A stretch of DNA of 64,000 nt from contig JABMLH010000008.1 of the NCBI GenBank assembly GCA_013205085.1, positions 62,001-126,000 of the forward strand, read 5' to 3'. The notes below the pieces were generated by a model. It worked only from the letters and a program-made list of their open reading frames with translations, made no database searches and was not told the DNA's origin. The stretch is from Microbacteriaceae bacterium VKM Ac-2854 (GTDB lineage Bacteria; Actinomycetota; Actinomycetes; Actinomycetales; Microbacteriaceae). Positions 25,160-32,473 of the stretch are shown here, piece after piece. Each line of letters opens with the position of its first letter. Position 1 is the stretch's first letter. A program made the position numbers and the translations under genes.

Positions 25160-25205
25160 GATTGTTCTCCTTGGGATGTCGACGTCTCGGCGCCGAAAGC
25201 TAGTT

Positions 25206-25226
25206 TGTCCTTACATACTAACAAAG
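25206..25226 (-). promoter_or_regulatory. Tautomerase promoter with IolR-type operator
   Basis: TGTCCTTACA lies at 25206-25215 (plus-strand reading). On the minus strand a -35-like TTGTTA (25226-25221) and a -10-like TAGCTT lie 16 bp apart, with the operator core inside the spacer. That position suits repression. The box matches are moderate. Confidence 0.55.
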
Positions 25227-25303
25227 AACGGCGCAGCCGGAAAGAGCTGCGCTGTGCCGGAGGAGGACACTGGAGGACGACGCCGGCGCCGAGCACGCGC
25301 CGC

Positions 25304-26152
25304 TCAGCGCGCGTGGGTGGAACCGAACCAGAACGTGAAGATGCGCCAGAAGTTCCGGTTGCCGTAGGAGGAGCACGCGTCGCCCTCGCCGTACAGATTG
25401 GCCAGCGCGGCCGCATTCGGTTGGTACGGCGTGTAGTAGTAGAGCCCGGCGGTGGCTGCGTTCTCGATCAGCACCGGCGCAGAGCCACACGCCGCATCCG
25501 GCGAGAACTGGATCGCGCTGGACTGGCCGACCGGATACCAGTCGAAGCTGCTCTCGGGATTCGCGTACCGCTGGAACTGCCACGCGGCTCCGTAGACCTG
25601 GCCGAAGAATCCGAAGTAATCGGTGTCGCAATCGGCGGTGTCCGGACAGCCGTATCCGGTCGCGCTGCGGTACTGACGCTCACCCGGCTCGGCATCCGCC
25701 ACGAGGGACTGCTCCTTCTGCAACAGCGCGAGCAGCACGCCTTGATGGACACCGCAGGCGACCCCGACGGCGGCGATGATCTCGGCAGCGCTCTGCTGCT
25801 CGGAACCGTGATACGCCGCGCACTCGTCGTCGGCCGCGACGTCGCCGGTGTCTTCGCGATAGTCGCGGAGGCAGGGCACGTCCACCCCCGCACACTCCGG
25901 CACCCGCTCGTCCAGGAACGCCTGCACCGCGATCGGCCCGATCGCGTCGCCGTCGAAGAAGACGGCGTCCGAGATGATGTCTCCCGCCTCGAAGTCGGCG
26001 GCATCCGCCGGCGGCACGAACTCGGTGTACAGGTTCACGGTCGCGAAGGTCGGCGGCTGCGGCGCCGCCATCCGATCGAGCACCGCGGCTCCCGCGCTCG
26101 TCGCGAGCACCAGGACGCTCACACCGGCAGCGAGCCACGCCCGGCGGCTCAC
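25304..26152 (-). CDS. Exported protein with lytic-transglycosylase-like features
   Basis: About 282 aa from GTG 26152: a basic start (SRRAW), a hydrophobic signal/anchor segment (LAAGVSVLVLATSAGAA), then an extracellular part. The core EQQSAAEIIAAVGVACGVHQ, LLALLQKEQSLVAD and YFGFFGQVYGAAWQFQRY looks like a lysozyme/transglycosylase-type helical fold with a possible catalytic Glu in LLQKEQSL. Several cysteines (DVPCLRD, DECAAYH, GYGCPDTADCD, DACSSYG) suggest disulfides. The GTG overlaps the stop of a RidA remnant by 4 bp. The family is seen as secreted actinobacterial proteins; enzymatic activity is a guess. Confidence 0.72.
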   Translation of the reverse strand: MSRRAWLAAGVSVLVLATSAGAAVLDRMAAPQPPTFATVNLYTEFVPPADAADFEAGDIISDAVFFDGDAIGPIAVQAFLDERVPECAGVDVPCLRDYREDTGDVAADDECAAYHGSEQQSAAEIIAAVGVACGVHQGVLLALLQKEQSLVADAEPGERQYRSATGYGCPDTADCDTDYFGFFGQVYGAAWQFQRYANPESSFDWYPVGQSSAIQFSPDAACGSAPVLIENAATAGLYYYTPYQPNAAALANLYGEGDACSSYGNRNFWRIFTFWFGSTHAR

Positions 26153-26226
26153 GGCTGCCCGAGCACGGCGACGGCTTCGATCTCGACGAGTTGCCCGGAC
26201 CGGACGAAGGTGGCGCTGTTCCCCAT
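26149..26226 (-). pseudogene. RidA (YjgF) C-terminal remnant
   Basis: A 25-codon minus-strand frame reads MGNSATFVRSGQLVEIEAVA ending VLGQP. ATFVRSGQLVEIEAVAVL is the characteristic last strand and helix of RidA enamine/imine deaminases, but the first 100 or so residues are absent upstream. Its TGA overlaps the GTG of the exported protein (GTGA), so an intact ridA probably once led that operon. The stretch upstream to 26433 shows no other recognisable gene. Confidence 0.6.
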
Positions 26227-26433
26227 CCTCCGACCGTAGCCGAGTGCACCGACACCGAAGGATCCGGGCGGCCTGACGCGATGGTGGAGTTCGCTCGAAT
26301 TGCCGCCCCGAACAATCTGTTGTCCCTGCGGACTGGATCGGCGCCCGGCTTCGACGTGCGCAGCGTCGACTGATGTCGGTCAGCTCGACCAGCACGGCCC
26401 CCTCCGATCAGCGGGCGGCGGCGGACGACGAAC

Positions 26434-26488
26434 GAGGGGCCGCCACTCCCCCTGCGTGCCGCGCATGAACGGGAGTGGACGGCCCCTC
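26434..26488. terminator. Hairpin terminator of the iol operon
   Basis: The left arm at 26434-26450 (GAGGGGCCGCCACTCCC) pairs with 26471-26488 with a single-base bulge. It lies 19 bp past the stop of the last iol gene on the minus strand. No U-tract. Confidence 0.65.
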
Positions 26489-26506
26489 GCAGGCCTTGTC
26501 TGGAGC

Positions 26507-27388
26507 TTAGGGGGTGGTGGCCCCGGCGATCAGCTTCTGGATGGTGTCCAGCTGGTAACGGGACGTCTCCTCCGCCGTCTCGTCCTCGGCGAAGACGTTC
26601 GAGACGAGAATGGACTGCTCGCGCTCGAAGAAGCCGTTCGACGCCAGCGCGGCGAAGTAGCCCTCCCAGTTCACGTCGCCGTCACCGATCTTCAGGTGCT
26701 GGTGCACCCGCGCGGAGTTGCCGGGCGGGTTGGAGATGTACCGCAGGCCGTGTGAGCGGTGGTGATCGTAGGAGTCCGCGGCGAAGGCCGCGCCGAGCTT
26801 CGGGCCCGCCGCCGCGATGATCTCCGCCATATTGCCGCCGAGATGGAAGGCGTGCGAACCGACGTAGACGAAGCCGATGTTCTTCGAGTTGATGCCACGC
26901 AGCACGCGCAGCGCCTCCAGCCCGTCCTCGACGAAGTCATCGGGGTGCGGGTCGAAGTTCATCGTGACGCCTTCGCGCTCGATGATCGGAACGAGTTCCT
27001 CCATCGACCGGTAGAACGAGTTCTCCGAGTCTTCGGCGAGCTCGGGTCGACCGCTGAACTCGGTGTTGATCACGGTCACACCGAGCTCCACGGCGATCTC
27101 GATCACGCGCTTCGCGTGGCTCACCGCGTACTGCCGCAGCGACTCATCCGGCGACGACCAGCGCAGCACCGGCTGCAGCGCGCAGATGCCGATACCGGCG
27201 TCCGACACCGCCTTCTTCAAGCCCTGCACCGACTCATCGTCGGCCCGCGCTCGGCGGTGGAACGGGATGAAATCGGGATGCGGGGTGAGCTGCATCCACT
27301 CGTAGCCGAGGTCCGCGACCACGCTCGGGAACTCCAGGAAGGAGTGCGAGTGGTGGAACGGAGTGGGATCGAGGGCGATTTTGACCAT
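26507..27388 (-). CDS. iolH: IolH-like sugar phosphate isomerase/epimerase
   Basis: A 293-aa TIM-barrel protein of the AP endonuclease 2/xylose isomerase-like family. Metal-site style residues are seen in NTEFSGRPE, NFDPHPDDFVEDG, YVGSHAFHLGGN and HQHLKIGDGDVNW. It is the last gene of the iol operon, 8 bp downstream of iolG, the position of iolH in C. glutamicum. The exact reaction of IolH is not settled; it is thought to act on inositol-pathway sugars or epimerise intermediates. A terminator-like hairpin follows. Confidence 0.85.
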   Translation of the reverse strand: MVKIALDPTPFHHSHSFLEFPSVVADLGYEWMQLTPHPDFIPFHRRARADDESVQGLKKAVSDAGIGICALQPVLRWSSPDESLRQYAVSHAKRVIEIAVELGVTVINTEFSGRPELAEDSENSFYRSMEELVPIIEREGVTMNFDPHPDDFVEDGLEALRVLRGINSKNIGFVYVGSHAFHLGGNMAEIIAAAGPKLGAAFAADSYDHHRSHGLRYISNPPGNSARVHQHLKIGDGDVNWEGYFAALASNGFFEREQSILVSNVFAEDETAEETSRYQLDTIQKLIAGATTP

Positions 27389-27396
27389 GTTCGGCT

Positions 27397-28413
27397 CTAG
27401 CTGTAGAAGTCGGGCTTGGTGATGTATTCGATGGACTCGAGGGTGCCGTCGGTGATCGCCTTGACCCCGGCCGCGGAAGCCGTCGTGGCGAGGTAGCCTT
27501 CCCAGGCCGACGGCCCACCGATCGAGCCGGCGAGAGCAGCGTCGACCCACGCCTGGAACTCGGCGTCGTAGGCGGCGCCGAAGCGTTCCTTGAAGGACGG
27601 GTTCTCGGCCTGGCTGATCTGGCCGTCGAAGCGCTGCACGATGCCGCGGGTCGCGCCGATGTTCGCGATGCCCTGCTCGAACACGGCCTCGGTGGTGACC
27701 TCGTAGCCGAAGCGCACGTTCACGTTCATCTCGACGTCGGCGAGGATGCCCGACTCCGTGTAGAGCAGCGCCAGGATCGGGTCGTTGAAGCCCGCGGCGT
27801 TGAGGGAGTTGCGCTTGAGGTTCTTGACCTCGATGCCGACGATCTTCTCGCCGGTGAGGAAGTTGACGATGTCGATCTCGTGCACGACCGAGTCGGAGAT
27901 CAGCATGAAGTTCTTGTAGCTGTCCGGCACGGAGGCGTTGCGGTGGCGGTGGTGCGTACCCAGCAGCCCGCCGAGCGAACCGGAGTCGATCAGCTGCTTC
28001 AGCTGGATGTACTCGTCGTCGAAGCGGCGCATGAAGCCGACCTGGATGTAGGGACGGTCGAGCTTCTGCTCGGCCTCCAACACCTGCAGGGCCTCGTCGA
28101 CGCTCTCCGTGAGCGGCTTCTCGCACAGGATGGCGAGCTTCGCCTCGAGAGCGGGCAGCAGGACCGGCACGTGGTACGGGCCCGGCGTCGCGATGACGAC
28201 GGCGTCGATGAGGTCGCGGTCGATCGCCTCCTCGATGGTGGCGACGCCGACCGAGCCGGGCGCGAGGGCCGCAGCCGCGTTGGCACGCTCCTCGAAGGGT
28301 TCGACGATCGCGGTGACGGTCGCGTTCGAGATCTTCTGGGTGATGCGACGCACGTGGTCGGCGCCCATCATGCCCGCGCCGACGACGGCGACGCGCAGGT
28401 TCTCGGTGCTCAT
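27397..28413 (-). CDS. iolG: Inositol 2-dehydrogenase (Gfo/Idh/MocA family)
   Basis: It oxidises myo-inositol to 2-keto-myo-inositol with NAD, the first catabolic step. The 338-aa product has the Rossmann motif AVVGAGMMGADHVRR, the EKP motif (CEKPLTESVDEA) with catalytic Lys, and the downstream HEIDIVNFLTGE His-Asp pair. The AAAGGAG ribosome binding site precedes the ATG. It lies after iolE across a 107-bp gap that holds a palindromic repeat, and before iolH. Cluster position fits IolG. Paralogues acting on other inositols cannot be excluded. Confidence 0.9.
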   Translation of the reverse strand: MSTENLRVAVVGAGMMGADHVRRITQKISNATVTAIVEPFEERANAAAALAPGSVGVATIEEAIDRDLIDAVVIATPGPYHVPVLLPALEAKLAILCEKPLTESVDEALQVLEAEQKLDRPYIQVGFMRRFDDEYIQLKQLIDSGSLGGLLGTHHRHRNASVPDSYKNFMLISDSVVHEIDIVNFLTGEKIVGIEVKNLKRNSLNAAGFNDPILALLYTESGILADVEMNVNVRFGYEVTTEAVFEQGIANIGATRGIVQRFDGQISQAENPSFKERFGAAYDAEFQAWVDAALAGSIGGPSAWEGYLATTASAAGVKAITDGTLESIEYITKPDFYS

Positions 28414-28454
28414 TGCGGTGTTTCTCCTTTGAAAGTTGCGGTGTCCTGCAGGGG

Positions 28455-28496
28455 GTTGTCACTCCGTCCCGCCGAGTCGCGGGACGCAGTGACAAC
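28455..28496. repeat. Palindromic repeat, GTTGTCACTCCGTCCC family
   Basis: An 18-bp arm (GTTGTCACTCCGTCCCGC, 28455-28472) pairs with 28479-28496 with one mismatch. A sister copy lies at 49780-49820. Inside the iol operon it could act as a processing or attenuation hairpin between iolE and iolG. Confidence 0.75.
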
Positions 28497-28520
28497 TGCC
28501 TGCTGAAGAGGAAAAGAGGG

Positions 28521-29459
28521 TCAGTTGACGCGGGCCATCTTCGTGCAGCCGAAGATGTGCTTGAAGGTGCGGTCCGCGATCGGCCCGGGAACGTCGATGT
28601 CGCAGCCGTACATGTCCTGCTCGACGATCGCGAAGATGTCCGGATCGATCTTGGCGACGGCCTCGATGATCGGCGCGAACTCGGGGATGCCCCCGGGCGG
28701 CTCGGTCATCACGCCGCGGGTGACCGCCTCGGCGAAGGGCAGGTCGTTCTTGAGGGCGTCGGCCAGGATGTCGGGCTGCACCTGCTTGAGGTGGAGGTAG
28801 CCGATACGGTCCGGGTACGCCTCGATCAGCTTGACGTTGTCGCCCAGGTAGTACGCGAGGTGACCGGTGTCGAGGCAGAGGTTGGTGAACGCCGTGTCGG
28901 TCTCAGCGAGGAAGCGCTCGACCTCCTTGTAGGTGCCGATGTGGCTGTCCGCGTGCGAGTGGAACTGCTGCTTCATGCCGAATTCCTCCAGCAGAGCCTT
29001 GCCCAGCTGGTCGTGACCCTTGGCGAGCTTCGTCCACTGCTCGTCGCTCAGCGTGCGCGGCTCCAGAACCTCGGACGTGGCGTCGGAACGCCAGAGGTCG
29101 GGGATCACCACGAGGTGCTCGGCACCGAGCTTCGAGGCCAGGCCCGCCACGTCCAAGGCCTGGTCCCACGCGCGCTTCCACTGGTCGTCGCCCTTGTGGA
29201 ATCCGGTGAACACCGTGCCGGCCGAGAGCTTGAGGTTGCGCTTGCCGAGCTCGTCCTGCAGCTGGTTCGGGTCGGTCGGCAAGTAGCCGAACGGGCCCAG
29301 CTCGATCCACTCGTAGCCGGCGGCGACGACCTCGTCGAGGAACCGCTCCCACGGCACCTGATTCGGATCGTTCGGGAACCAGACACCCCAGGAATCGGGG
29401 GCGGTGCCGATGCGGAGGCCCTGCTTGGTGGCCACGGCGGGCTGCTCGGTGATGCTCAT
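28521..29459 (-). CDS. iolE: Inosose dehydratase-type TIM-barrel protein IolE
   Basis: It dehydrates 2-keto-myo-inositol to a trihydroxycyclohexanedione. The 312-aa product has the actinobacterial IolE N-terminus GTAPDSWGVWFPND and then AGYEWIELGPFGYLPTDP, with metal-ligand candidates in QQFHSHADSHIGT, LCLDTGHLAYY and IVEQDMYGCD. A GAAGGA ribosome binding site precedes the ATG. It follows iolD with a 56-bp gap that contains an IolR-like operator, so it may have its own promoter. Confidence 0.87.
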   Translation of the reverse strand: MSITEQPAVATKQGLRIGTAPDSWGVWFPNDPNQVPWERFLDEVVAAGYEWIELGPFGYLPTDPNQLQDELGKRNLKLSAGTVFTGFHKGDDQWKRAWDQALDVAGLASKLGAEHLVVIPDLWRSDATSEVLEPRTLSDEQWTKLAKGHDQLGKALLEEFGMKQQFHSHADSHIGTYKEVERFLAETDTAFTNLCLDTGHLAYYLGDNVKLIEAYPDRIGYLHLKQVQPDILADALKNDLPFAEAVTRGVMTEPPGGIPEFAPIIEAVAKIDPDIFAIVEQDMYGCDIDVPGPIADRTFKHIFGCTKMARVN

Positions 29460-29488
29460 TGAACTACGGTGTCCTTCGGTCCGGGAGT

Positions 29489-29503
29489 TTTGTTACGACA
29501 ATA
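29489..29503. promoter_or_regulatory. IolR-type site before iolE
   Basis: TTGT-TACG-ACAA (29490-29501); read on the minus strand it is TATTGTCGTAACAA, sharing TATTGTC and ACAA with the site before iolR. It lies in the only AT-rich gap inside the operon, 31 bp before iolE. It may mark an internal regulated promoter. Confidence 0.6.
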
Positions 29504-29515
29504 CAACTAAATGGT

Positions 29516-31414
29516 TCAGCCGAGAAGCGGACGCTGGAGCTTCTGCTCCTCGACGTACGCCTCGCGAGCGATGCGGGTGGAATCGATGGTCGAGACCTCC
29601 GCGACGGGGACGTCCCACCAGCCCTCGCCGTCGGGCGCGTACAGCAGCGGGTCGCTGTTGATGTGGATCAGCGTGGTGGTGTCCGAGGCCTTCGCGACGG
29701 CCATCGCCTTCTTCAGGCCCGCGATCGAATCCGGCCCCGGCTCGATCTCGATGGTGTCGACGCCGTAGCTGCGCGCGTTGGCAGCGAGGTCGATCGGCAG
29801 CACCTTCTCGCCCTGGAAGCTGCCCTGCTCGTCCTGGTAGCGGTACCAGGTGCCGAACCGCTCGGAACCGACCGTCTCGGAGAGGTGGCCGATCGAGGCA
29901 TACCCGTGATTCTGGATGAGCACAACGATGATCTTGATGCCCTCGGCTACTGCGGTCACCAGCTCGGTGTGCAGCATCAGGTAGGAGCCGTCGCCGACCA
30001 TCACGATCGCGTCGCGGTCGGGAGCCGCCCGGCGAACCCCCATGCCGCCGGCGATCTCGTAGCCCATGCAGGAGAAGGCGTACTCGACGTGGTAACCCAG
30101 GCTGTCGCGCACGCGCCAGAGCTTGTGCAGATCACCCGGCAACGACCCGGCCGCCTGGATGATCACGTCGCGTGGGTCCGAGGAGGACTGCACGGCGTCG
30201 ATGATCTCGGTCTGGCCGGGGAGGGCCAGACCGGAGGGCTCGAACGCCTTGTCGACCGCCGCATCCCAGGTCGCCTGCTCGTTCGTCGACGTCGCCGCCC
30301 AGTCGGGCGAGACGGCGTAGCCCGCCAGCGCCGGCAGTAGCGCGGTCAGCGCCTCACGCGCATCCGCGATGATCGGCAGCTGCGAACCGTGCTTGTACGC
30401 GTCGAACGAGGCGACGTTGATGTTGACGAAGGTGACGTCCGGGTTCTGGAACGCCGTGCGGCTCCCGGTGGTGAAGTCGGAGTACCGCGTGCCGATGCCG
30501 ATCACGACGTCGGCCTGCGCCGCGAGGCGGTTCGCCGCCGTGGTACCGGTCGCGCCGATGCCGCCGAGGTACTGCGGGTGGTCCCAGACGAGGGAGCCGC
30601 CGCCGGCCTGCGAGGTGCCGACCGGGATTCCGGTGGCCTCGACGAGCGCCTTCAACGCGTCCTCGGCGCCCGAGTAGATCACGCCACCGCCGGCGACGAT
30701 GATCGGGTTCTTCGCCGCCTTGATCGCTGCCACCGCACGGGCCAGGGGGCCCGCCTCCGGCAGCGGACGACGGATGTGCCATTCGCGCGGGGCGAGGAAC
30801 TCGACGGGAACGTCGATGGTCTCCGCCTGGACGTCCTCCGGAAGCGCGATCGTCACGGCGCCGGTCTCAGCCGGGTCGGTCAGCACGCGCATGGCGGCGA
30901 GAGCGATCGAGAACAGCTTCTCGGGACGGTCGACCCGGTCGAAGAATCGCGACAGCGGCCGGAAGGCGTCGCTGACCTGGATGCTGGTGTCGTGCGGCAG
31001 CTCGATCTGCTGCAGCACCGGGTCGGAGACCCGGGTGGCGAAGGTGTCGCTGGGCAGCAGCAGCGCGGGCATCCGGTTCGTGGTCGCGAGCGCGGCGCCG
31101 GTGAGCATGTTGGCGGCGCCCGGACCGACGGAGGCGGCGCTGGCGAAGGTCGCGCGGCGGCGGCGCATCCGGGCGTAGCCGACGGACTGGTGCACCATCG
31201 CCTGCTCGTTGCGGGCCTGGTGGTACGGCATCAGTCCGGGCTGCTCGGCCTCGATCTGCTTCAGAGCCTGGCCGATACCGGCGACATTGCCGTGTCCGAA
31301 GATGCCGAAGGTGCCGGCGATGGTGCGCTCGCGGATGTCGCCGTCGACGGTCCACTGGTTCGCGAGGAATTCGATCAGCGCCTGGCTGACGGTCATCCGC
31401 CTGGTGGTGGTCAT
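29516..31414 (-). CDS. iolD: 3D-(3,5/4)-trihydroxycyclohexane-1,2-dione acylhydrolase IolD
   Basis: This ThDP enzyme opens the ring of the cyclic dione to 5-deoxyglucuronate. The 632-aa product shows the three ThDP-enzyme domains: N-terminal PYR domain with GTFGIFGHGNVAGIGQAL and the catalytic-Glu region, a central domain with AAKNPIIVAGGGVIYSG, and a C-terminal PP domain with MVGDGSYLMLHTELVTAV and a metal-binding NHGYASIG segment. An AAGGA site precedes the ATG, 13 bp after the iolB stop. Confidence 0.94.
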   Translation of the reverse strand: MTTTRRMTVSQALIEFLANQWTVDGDIRERTIAGTFGIFGHGNVAGIGQALKQIEAEQPGLMPYHQARNEQAMVHQSVGYARMRRRRATFASAASVGPGAANMLTGAALATTNRMPALLLPSDTFATRVSDPVLQQIELPHDTSIQVSDAFRPLSRFFDRVDRPEKLFSIALAAMRVLTDPAETGAVTIALPEDVQAETIDVPVEFLAPREWHIRRPLPEAGPLARAVAAIKAAKNPIIVAGGGVIYSGAEDALKALVEATGIPVGTSQAGGGSLVWDHPQYLGGIGATGTTAANRLAAQADVVIGIGTRYSDFTTGSRTAFQNPDVTFVNINVASFDAYKHGSQLPIIADAREALTALLPALAGYAVSPDWAATSTNEQATWDAAVDKAFEPSGLALPGQTEIIDAVQSSSDPRDVIIQAAGSLPGDLHKLWRVRDSLGYHVEYAFSCMGYEIAGGMGVRRAAPDRDAIVMVGDGSYLMLHTELVTAVAEGIKIIVVLIQNHGYASIGHLSETVGSERFGTWYRYQDEQGSFQGEKVLPIDLAANARSYGVDTIEIEPGPDSIAGLKKAMAVAKASDTTTLIHINSDPLLYAPDGEGWWDVPVAEVSTIDSTRIAREAYVEEQKLQRPLLG

Positions 31415-31427
31415 GTCTCGTTGTTCC

Positions 31428-32330
31428 TTACTTCGAGGCCGTGTACGGCAGTCGGGAGTCGAATTCCTGGCCTTCCCAGGTTCCGCGGATCCAACCGTGG
31501 GCCGGGTCGTCGGAGATGTGCCAGACGCGATCCGGGTCGGGACCGGCCATAACGTTGAGGTAGTACAGGTCGTAGCCGGGGGCCGCGACGCAGGGGCCGT
31601 GCCAGCCGTAGGGCAGCAGGGCGATGTCCCCCGTGCGCACCTCGGCGAGGATGTCGATCTCGCCGGCGCTCGAGGAGTACGTGCGCAGGAAGCCGAACGG
31701 GTCGGCCTGCGGCGGAGCGTGGACCCCTTTCGAGACGGCCGTCTCGAAGTAGTAGATCTCTTCCAGGCGGGACTCCTCGCCGGGAATCAGTTCGTCGTGC
31801 TTGTGCGGCGGGTAACTCGACCAGTTCTCGGCCGGCGTGATGACCTCGCACACGATGAACTTGTCGGCCGCGAGCGCCTGCGGGGTGCCGAAGTTGTGCA
31901 CCTGGCGACTGGAGCGACCGGAACCGCGCAGTTCGACGGGAACCTCGGACTTGGCGATGTAGCGACTCGGGTGCACCTCGGATGCGGGCGCCTCGGCGAC
32001 GGCGACCCGGCCGGCCCCCGAGATGGTCGCGCTCGACGTGCTCCCGAGGTACAGGGCATCGCTCGGGCCGTCGAAGACCGATTCCCGACCCTCCAGCAGG
32101 GTGGTCTCCGACGGGCCCGAGCTCTGGTGCCGGACCGTGAACGATCCGGCCAGCGGCACGATGAGGCGTTCGACGCCGTCCGCCGGCAGCGGCAGCTCGT
32201 CACCCGGGCGGATGTCCGCCACCCGGATTCCGGTGTGCTGCCAGCCGGGGATGCTGTCATCGACGACGGATTCCCATCCGTCGCGGGCGAGTTCCCCTTG
32301 CGGGAACACCCACTCATTGCGCCGTTGCAT
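31428..32330 (-). CDS. iolB: 5-deoxy-glucuronate isomerase IolB
   Basis: It isomerises 5-deoxyglucuronate to 2-deoxy-5-keto-gluconate. The 300-aa bicupin has metal-site residues in SSYPPHKHDELIPGEESRLE and LPYGWHGPCVAAPGYDLYYL, and conserved N-terminal WVFPQGELARDGW. The ATG follows a GGAGAG site. It is separated from mmsA upstream by 143 bp containing two palindromes. Confidence 0.94.
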   Translation of the reverse strand: MQRRNEWVFPQGELARDGWESVVDDSIPGWQHTGIRVADIRPGDELPLPADGVERLIVPLAGSFTVRHQSSGPSETTLLEGRESVFDGPSDALYLGSTSSATISGAGRVAVAEAPASEVHPSRYIAKSEVPVELRGSGRSSRQVHNFGTPQALAADKFIVCEVITPAENWSSYPPHKHDELIPGEESRLEEIYYFETAVSKGVHAPPQADPFGFLRTYSSSAGEIDILAEVRTGDIALLPYGWHGPCVAAPGYDLYYLNVMAGPDPDRVWHISDDPAHGWIRGTWEGQEFDSRLPYTASK

Positions 32331-32382
32331 TAAGGGCTCTCCTTCGTGGTGCGGTTTGCCTAGATCATGGGGTGCTGTCTCC

Positions 32383-32411
32383 AGCGGGTTGTCATTTCAA
32401 CCCGCTGAAAT
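32383..32411. repeat. Hairpin with two exclusive pairings between mmsA and iolB
   Basis: AGCGGGTTG (32383-32391) pairs with CAACCCGCT (32398-32406). Alternatively ATTTCA (32394-32399) pairs with TGAAAT (32406-32411). The GGGTTGTCA start recalls the GTTGTCACTCCGTCCC repeats, so this may be an eroded member of that family. Confidence 0.5.
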
Positions 32412-32416
32412 GGGCC

Positions 32417-32466
32417 TGGTTTCGGCAGGCTCAACCAGCGGCCGCTGGTTGAGCTTGCCGAAACCA
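32417..32466. repeat. 50-bp near-perfect palindrome, GGTTGAGC family
   Basis: Two 25-bp arms meet at CCGG-like centre GCGGCCGC; only one position (C/T) breaks symmetry. The arm contains GGTTTCGGCAGGCTCAACC. Related copies form the inverted repeat at 7266-7343. It lies inside the iol operon between mmsA and iolB, just past the mmsA stop, and could dampen or process the transcript. Confidence 0.85.
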
Positions 32467-32473
32467 CTTCGGC

